Below the pieces are notes generated by a model. The model ran no database searches, was not told where the DNA came from, and saw nothing but the letters and a program-made list of their open reading frames with translations. From positions 1-64,000 of the forward strand of contig JAODUO010000041.1 in assembly GCA_025642075.2 (NCBI GenBank): 64,000 nucleotides of DNA. The letters are read 5' to 3'. The position numbers were made by a program, and so were the translations under genes. Origin of the DNA: Ridgeia piscesae. Its lineage: Eukaryota > Annelida > Polychaeta > Sabellida > Siboglinidae. How positions within the stretch are numbered: position 1 is the first letter of the stretch; every line of letters begins with the position of its first letter. Below are positions 1 through 64,000 of this stretch, one piece after another.

Positions 1-846
1 AAAAACTGATTTGGATGATGACATAACAACAAGGTGTTGAAGTTTGGGACGACACAAAAGTATTTAGGAAAATTAAAAGTGATGCAGATAGACAGCATTT
101 ACAAGATGATCTTAATAAGTTGATAGAATGGTCTGAGAAGTGGCAAATGCTGTTTAATTTTGGAAAGTGTAAGTGCCTTCACACAGGACATGGGAATGAA
201 GATGCACAATATACAATGGGTGATACTGTACTAAATACTACCTCAAAGGAAAAGGACTTAGGGTTAACTATTAGTGCTGACATGAAGGTATCAGAGCAGT
301 GTGGAATTGCAGCAGCAAAGGGAAACCAAATTCTTGGATTAATTAGGCGAAATATAGTGTACAAGAAAAGAACTAATAATACCGTGTATAAAACAATAGT
401 TAGGCCTCCTTAGAATATTGTATACAAGCATGGAGGCCATATCGCAAGAAGGATATTGATATGCTAGAAAGAGTACAAAGGAGAGCAACCAAAATGATAC
501 CAAAACTCAGGAATATTAGTTATGAAATGCGTCTAAAAGAATGTGGCTTAACAACACTAGAAACCAGAAGATTGAGAGGAGATCAGATTGAGGTGTTTAA
601 AATATTGAATGGATATGAAAATATTGACAGAAATTTTTTTTCACAGTCAAGGAAGAGAGAAGGACTAGAGGACATGGAGTTACATTAGCAAAGAAGCAGT
701 GTAGACTAGATATTAGAAAATTTTCATTTTCACAAAGAACAGTAAACGAATGGAACAGATTATCAGCTGATTGTGTAGGTGCTAGCAGTGTTAATATATT
801 TAAAAATAAAATTGACATATACCTAAGAAGGGCGGGGTATACTTAA
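1..846 (+). pseudogene. Non-LTR retrotransposon reverse transcriptase, 3' part, frameshifted
   Basis: This is the C-terminal part of a CR1/Jockey-type reverse transcriptase. The damaged catalytic box lies near 39-55, where the expected F/YADD reads VWDDT. It is followed by the motifs KIKSDADRQHLQDDLNKL, KDLGLTIS, LERVQRRATKMIPKLRN and LTTLETRRLRGDQIEVFK, and by a VNEWNRLSADCV terminal motif ending with a stop at 844-846. The protein is split over three frames: one shift is near 413, where the RPPLEYC motif breaks, and another is near 650. The N-terminal part lies off the left edge or is missing. The tail after the stop ends in a short direct repeat of CTTGTTAAAT (about 927-946), as expected at the 3' end of such an element. 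It is a dead copy. Clade assignment is by motif memory only. Confidence 0.9.
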
Positions 847-959
847 ATAGATAGGTTGGACTCTCGATAAGCCAAATGGCTTCCTAGTCCACCTGCCATC
901 TAGAGTTGAATCTCTAGGTGGCAATCTTGTTAAATCTTGTTAAATAATCGAAGGTGTTC

Positions 960-1640
960 TGGTTGTGATTTGTCGTTGGAAATTCCAACACTTTCTGCAC
1001 TATCTCAAGCAATGCTAAAATCACTCAATTTTTCCGGTTTTAGAGATTCTCCTACAATGCAGTAATGTCGACAATCTCCAAGTGATTGTGATAAAGTCGG
1101 GCTGCACGCTAAACGATCCTGTAAGGAAGCAGCGAGGTCGGCTGACCGACCACCGCATGCACATTGCGTGTGCTGTGCTGTCCAACAAACTTCGAAATGG
1201 CCATCGATATAAGCAATGTCTTTGCCGCAGAATTATCCGATGGACTTGAACTGTAGAAAAGTATCGTTTTCGTTATGAATTTTTGAATGTTGACAGCTTC
1301 GTTCATCATGTTCAAACGTTAAACCGAGTGTTAGAATGTAACGCTAAGCTGGAACCTTTGTATCCCTCGACTAGCTGCGACCGGCCCACCTGTCTCGTAG
1401 AGGAACTCACATAAATATCATAATTGTTTATATTTATTAACAAACGACGACTGAAGATTCAAACAAGGTTGTAATTTGGAGCAAAATACGTGCCCCTATT
1501 TTTCAAACGGTGACAAAGTACTTCTCACCCTTCCTAAACAACAGGCCAACATATTGAAGTAATGCAAGAAGCAACATCTTTAAATGTAGACATGAACGAG
1601 TAGATACACATCAGTAATAAAAGTATACACACAAAATAAA
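960..1640. other. Gene-less 3' flank of the LRRC40-like gene
   Basis: I see no coding exon here with convincing splice sites. The stretch lies downstream of the minus-strand LRR gene and probably contains its 3' UTR. A minus-strand AATAAA is present at 1433-1438. Confidence 0.4.
1433..1438 (-). terminator. Candidate polyadenylation signal of the LRRC40-like gene
   Basis: The minus strand reads AATAAA here, about 300 nt downstream of the LRR gene's stop codon. It is a plausible polyadenylation signal, but the hexamer is common by chance in such AT-rich DNA and no cleavage site can be seen. Confidence 0.25.
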
Positions 1641-1736
1641 TGCTGGTTGAAGTGTAATGAAAGAAGGAATGCATATCTGGCGAGAACCCGCGCAAATAGC
1701 GTTTGTGTGTTACTGATCCACCTTTTCAAATCTCGC

Positions 1737-9162
<7,426 letters not shown>

Positions 9163-9394
9163 GGTTTTGTACGTTTCAGCAGTTGACCTAAATCAATACA
9201 ACCTGTGTAGGAATCGCGCACGTATGTAGGACTTGTCCTAAAAGACTGTTGAACGCAAATACAATGTGGCCGCAACAAGTTTGGCACTAACGCCTTATAA
9301 TCCTTTTCTAGCTCTCGCCATATGAAAAACAAACATTAGTGAAGTAAGTGGTTTAACGGTTGAAATGTTTTCTGCTACTACCTTGAACATGTAT

Positions 9395-9414
9395 TTCAAT
9401 CGATCAATCAATCG

Positions 9415-9510
<96 letters not shown>

Positions 9511-9610
9511 ATCGATCGATCGATCGATCGATCGATCGATCGATCGATCGATCGATCGATCGATCGATCGATCGATCGATCGATCGATCAATCGATCAAT
9601 CAATCAACCA
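9395..9610. repeat. (AATC)n and (GATC)n tetranucleotide array upstream of the LRRC40-like gene
   Basis: AATC units run to about 9506, then about 20 perfect GATC units (about 9507-9588), then AATC again. The switch of one base per unit through the whole centre is typical of slippage spreading one variant. Confidence 0.95.
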
Positions 9611-10078
9611 ATTTATTTAAAAACACACAACATTGAAAAACAAACAATACAAATCAAATAAATAATAAGCCACGAATAAGGTACGAATGATATACAATGA
9701 AGAAATACATTTTGAAAAGGAGTAGACTTTAAGTTAAACACTTGTCTACCCCTCTGAACACTTTTGATAACAATAATAAGTGGCAATGCTTAAGTATTAA
9801 TTATAATTATTTCAATTGGAACTTTACTTGTCATATAGCACCCCGAACACACAATAACAATTAAAGTGCCTTCTAGCAACAGTCGCGATAATGCTGAGAG
9901 GTATGCAAAAACCATATTATGTAACGGTCTGATTTATTAGCATGGGGCGACTAAATCACAGAATATACATTGTGTTGATGGCCTTAATCCTACCCATGTT
10001 TCGTAAAGAAATAAACATTTTGTATTTATCATGACATGACTCGAGCAACGACTCGTAGAGATATTAACGCGCGCACTG
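9611..10078. other. Intergenic, no feature seen
   Basis: AT-rich sequence between the two divergent genes. No coding or element signature was recognised. Confidence 0.4.
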
Positions 10079-10081
10079 ACA

Positions 10082-10141
<60 letters not shown>
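10079..10141. repeat. (ACGC)n microsatellite
   Basis: About fifteen perfect ACGC units. A second (CGCA)n block occurs at 10449-10500. Confidence 0.95.
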
Positions 10142-10142
<1 letters not shown>

Positions 10143-10383
10143 GTAGTAAATTTCACAGCTTTATGTTTCAAATGTATATATGGACATGAATTGCCCAATA
10201 TTGCACTGTGCATGTAACTTCACGCATGCTTATCTATTTATAAATGCCGTGGCGACATACACAATGCGCCTTTATCGTGTCATCTACAACGGGAATTAAA
10301 CCGTTTCAGGCTGGTTCATAATTACGTATTACGTTGGTTGAACTGTTAGGCCGCAAACAAACAGCTTTTGCTATTTTTGAGTA

Positions 10384-10635
<252 letters not shown>

Positions 10636-10639
10636 TCAT

Positions 10640-11820
10640 GTTAAATTGGCAATCAGCAACAGTAGCAGGAACAACGCGATACGTCGCACGGGACTCAGTC
10701 GAAGAATCGGCGCCAAGTTCCCATTTAGAGAGCTTTTAGTTAACATAGACTTTACATACCTGCATTTGTGTTACTTCGTACCTAGGCAAAGATGCCGTCC
10801 TATTAACTTAACGTTCTGTGTTGGTAAGCATGCAGCTCGTATGCTAAACGAATAAATACACCACTTGCTACATGGAACGTTTCGAAATCGTTTACTACCC
10901 TCTTAGTGCAACCAGGAAGAGTTTATTCCTAACCAATCAAATTCCAATACTGTCACGGATCTATTATGAAGTAAATACCGCTACGCATGCGTGCTAGTTA
11001 TAGGGAAATCCCCGATGCAATTTTTAGAGCATGAACTCACACTGGGCGTGTTAACACCCCTTACCAACAGACACAAACATATTCAGGTGACACAAGTGCG
11101 TAGCGTGATAGCAATTCCGATTGTTACACGCTAATGGACAAGCGTAATTTCCAGCTGTGTATGCATGAATGTGGGCGTGCGTGCTTGCGTTCCTTTATAC
11201 GGTGTAGGCAGTTCCTAAATTGAGGTCAAGTCAGAGTAGAGCTATCGGCCAGTCGTCTGTCGTCATGCTTCGCTGCAGATCGGGAACATGTCAAAGTTGA
11301 TAACATGTTCAGCTGATTGTCTCAACATTTTAGGGTTCACTCTACATGGAATGTTCATTGTGTCTTAACGTACTACGACAGTTGAATATAGTCTAACAAA
11401 CAGAACTGGCTGCTTTTAAACTCGGTAGTCTCAATACCCTTGGTAGTACATTTTTTATTTATAGTCCACGATTCACTTTAACAAACTGCGATATGATTTT
11501 TATGTGCACAGATGCATTACGGTCACGAAATCGTATTTACAGTAAACACGATTTGTACGTAGCAGCCGGCATAAACATAATACAATAACTGCTAGACGTC
11601 TGTGGTCACGCATGGTCGCACAGCTACAACTCTTGTATACTGTTCATTATCTAAACGAATTAAGAGCACACTCAGCGAGGAATGAATACAGTAGGGGGCA
11701 GTCAGACAGTGCAAGGAGCAAGATAAAAAGATAGACAGAACAAGGCACCGTTCACGCTCAATATCTGTCGAAACGTGAAACCAGAACAATCAGCGGGACA
11801 CCCGGTGGATTCTAGGTGAA
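10640..11820. other. Intergenic, no feature seen
   Basis: I found no exon, RNA gene or recognisable transposon in this stretch. Confidence 0.4.
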
Positions 11821-11823
11821 CTA

Positions 11824-12087
11824 CGCACCTGAGCTATATTGTCCAAGCCATAGCCCGTGGAACTGCAGTGAAACAATACATACATCGTTAGACATGTGCG
11901 TTCATGTGTACACAAGCATATGTTAATTTTTTAAAGGCAATTAGTGCCTCTTTACACAATAAACAATTGCCTTCAAATTAACATATGCTTGTGTACACAT
12001 GGACGCACATGTCTAACGATGTGTTCGTTGTTTCATTGCAGCTCCATGGGCATTGAACATATAGCGCCGGGACAACCACCAGGTGCG
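11824..12087. repeat. Long fold-back palindrome, about 260 bp
   Basis: The core arms 11883-11943 and about 11968-12021 are reverse complements over about 55-60 nt with few mismatches, sharing CATCGTTAGACATGTGCG and TACACAAGCATATGTTAATT. The loop is only about 24 nt. Weaker pairing continues outward through CTGCAGTGAAACAA (left) and TTGTTTCATTGCAG (right) to CGCACCT/AGGTGCG. It is most likely a fold-back MITE; a hairpin RNA origin is an alternative. Confidence 0.85.
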
Positions 12088-12099
12088 CCACTGAATATT

Positions 12100-12960
12100 T
12101 ATAATTTAAAAATAAGATACATTGAACGCAGGTGCCCACCTTATGCTGATAGGCGTCTAGGTAACCTCTGTAGGTGTTCGCCGTTCGCAGTGCATCTGCG
12201 ACAACAACACAGCTTTCCTAATTCTCACTCTGGTAGTTGTTAATTGTTGTTATCTTCAACAAACATGGAGGGAAATATTGATGAATAAGTTCAACATATT
12301 GCGCACATTGCGACAGGACGGACAAATGCATATTCCGGTATTTGACGAGATGTTAGCAATTTCTTTTAACTTGTTATAGATACATCTATATTTAGCATAA
12401 AGTATGTGTCTTAGGTTAGCCAATACAATTCCGATATAGTTTATTTGAATTAGAGGATCTCATTACACATGTAGTCACCCAAACATTCCGAATTACATGT
12501 TTAGATTTAATTTGGACTTTTGTTTCTGGTGCGTATAATGCAATGACATAATTCAAATGTTAAGTAAATTTGTTAAACGCAGTATTTATGTCTAACTGAT
12601 GTATACATATCTAATTAATTTGCTGGAGAGCAGATTTAATATTTCGAATAGACAGGTTACTTATTGTTGCCAAACATGAAATTATAAACAAATTGCATCG
12701 CGACAGCCATTTTTAATTCTATTTATGGCCGCCATCTTGTTTTTTTTATGTTATTTCACATTTGTTAGCAATGATGGTGGAATGGAATAACTCATGTTTC
12801 AAAACATATGAAGCGACATTTTATTCATGCTACTACCTTGTCTGGTTGTAAAGATATGACAAATAAGTTGATTTTATGCGGCCATTTAGGATTTTCTAAT
12901 TTTTTTCTCAAAATGCCCAAAGGTGAAACTTCCACACCTATCTGGATATCGTTAGATACA
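12100..12960. other. Intergenic, no feature seen
   Basis: AT-rich stretch. It includes a phrase resembling common animal 'GCCGCCATCTTG' repeat DNA (about 12728-12740). Nothing coding was recognised. Confidence 0.35.
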
Positions 12961-12968
12961 TGCTATAT

Positions 12969-13035
12969 AGTTTGTGCAAGTTGAGAGGAAGATACCGATG
13001 AAGGCTGTACCGCACCGATAGCGTGTGCAGATTGC
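12969..13035 (-). pseudogene. Decayed copy of LRRC40-like exon 5
   Basis: On the minus strand this resembles the 3' half of the LRR exon at 2806-2934 over about 70 nt, with an estimated 75% identity by eye. Shared strings include GGTGCGGTACA and TTCCTCTC. The donor end is degraded, the frame is broken and the 5' half is missing. It lies 3.8 kb upstream of the intact gene in the same orientation. I infer a remnant of a partial gene duplication or a scattered exon copy. Confidence 0.65.
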
Positions 13036-13773
13036 TTCATAGTAATTATTATGCATACGCATACAAACAAATGGGATTATTATGTACATGTGTACAAATT
13101 AAATTGAAACATATGAATGATATTGTTTTCTAAAGATCTGTTCATTATTCTAAGTGATATTACCAGGTTTATATTACACAGGTTACGATAGTGTTGCGGG
13201 AAGTGACTGATAAGTACCATACGTCTATCGTCTCCAACTTCCATATGCAAATATATTTATTATTGCATTTTGAGAGTATCTTTTGTTTCTTTTCCACTTG
13301 GAAATATACTTCATTCAGTTAATTAAATAATAACTTCAGCTTGTTAACTAGCTGCAAGTGAGCTTAATAAGCGTTACAGGCATTACACAATTAATGAATA
13401 GCTTGACGGGACTTGCTCAGCCATCAATGTTAAAGATGTTCCATTTTTCTGTTAGCAGAATATATCTGAAAAAAATAATACAATAATAAACTCATATAAT
13501 ATAAAATTGACGCAATTAATTAATATAACAATAGCAAATGGTTTACAATACTGGAAAAAAATATGCCTTTATTACCTTTTAAGTCCGTGTGAAGATGACA
13601 TCGATATTTGCTAGATAAATTGCAATAGATATACCCATTAAATCACCGAGAGAACGCGCGCTCTGCTACTAGTACGCAACGGTAAATAATTGCGCGCCAA
13701 ACCTTTCGTTTTGAGACGCTCTGTTGGCGGCGTTTGGCATTACCACAGCGTTAGTCATGCAGTGTAGACGAAC

Positions 13774-63746
<49,973 letters not shown>

Positions 63747-64000
63747 GTATATGCTAGTTGCAGAAATAAGCGATATAAATGTGTAGTTTTGTTACAAAGA
63801 TATTCACTTGTATACGAATATAATTATTTCAGATAAAAAACATACATACAAATAAGTGATGATAAAAATAGATGATACATACAAATAAATAACCATTAAA
63901 AGTAAATATGATAACAAATATGAGTAGAAAACAATTAAATAATCGATTAGTAAATGCAAAATAACTGAATAATGATTATATATATATATATATATATATA

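Noticed and set aside
1109..1315. Minus-strand open frame downstream of the LRR gene
   Set aside because: No family resemblance and no splice signals; treated as non-coding.

Overview
The window is animal nuclear DNA. The genes are split by phase-consistent GT..AG introns, most of the sequence is AT-rich intron, and it is full of microsatellites and of relics of several non-LTR, LTR and MITE-like transposons. The domain content (LRRC40-like and mesh-like proteins) and the repeat style suggest a marine invertebrate, perhaps a mollusc or other lophotrochozoan. The species cannot be fixed from the sequence alone.

Two host genes can be assembled exon by exon and point away from each other. On the minus strand, 9162 down to 1737, a six-exon gene encodes a leucine-rich-repeat protein of about 574 residues. 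Its two LRR blocks are each closed by a GT-x-x-(V/I)-x-x-YLR module, which is the architecture of LRRC40. Its introns are largely filled by long simple repeats. On the plus strand, exon 1 (13774-13965, signal peptide) is followed by a 24.7 kb intron. Twelve further exons from 38637 to 63746 encode NIDO, an IPT-like E-set, a mesh-type spacer, AMOP and the start of a VWD domain. This is the extracellular order of Drosophila Mesh. The gene runs off the right edge.

Layout: 1-846 broken non-LTR reverse transcriptase; 1737-9162 LRRC40-like gene; 9.4-13.0 kb simple repeats, a long fold-back palindrome and a decayed copy of an LRR exon; 13.8-38.6 kb intron 1 of the mesh-like gene, with MITEs, RT fragments, a broken mobile-type gene (27.2-28.2 kb), a TIR element (30.5-32.3 kb) and an L2/CR1-like plus RTE-like chimaera (34.0-36.6 kb); 38.6-48.5 kb exons 2-7, with a second broken gene carrying a PIN/FEN-like motif (42.6-43.8 kb); 48.5-59.2 kb intron 7, with a 411-bp (TG)n tract, a Ty3-like LTR element inserted in a MITE, and an internally deleted CR1-like element; 59.2-63.7 kb exons 8-13.

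The two host genes show no functional link beyond being neighbours. No rRNA, tRNA, CRISPR or bacterial-type operon was found. Several things need outside confirmation: the exon 4 to 5 junction of the mesh-like gene, the identity of the two broken mobile-type genes, and transposon family names, which rest on remembered motifs.
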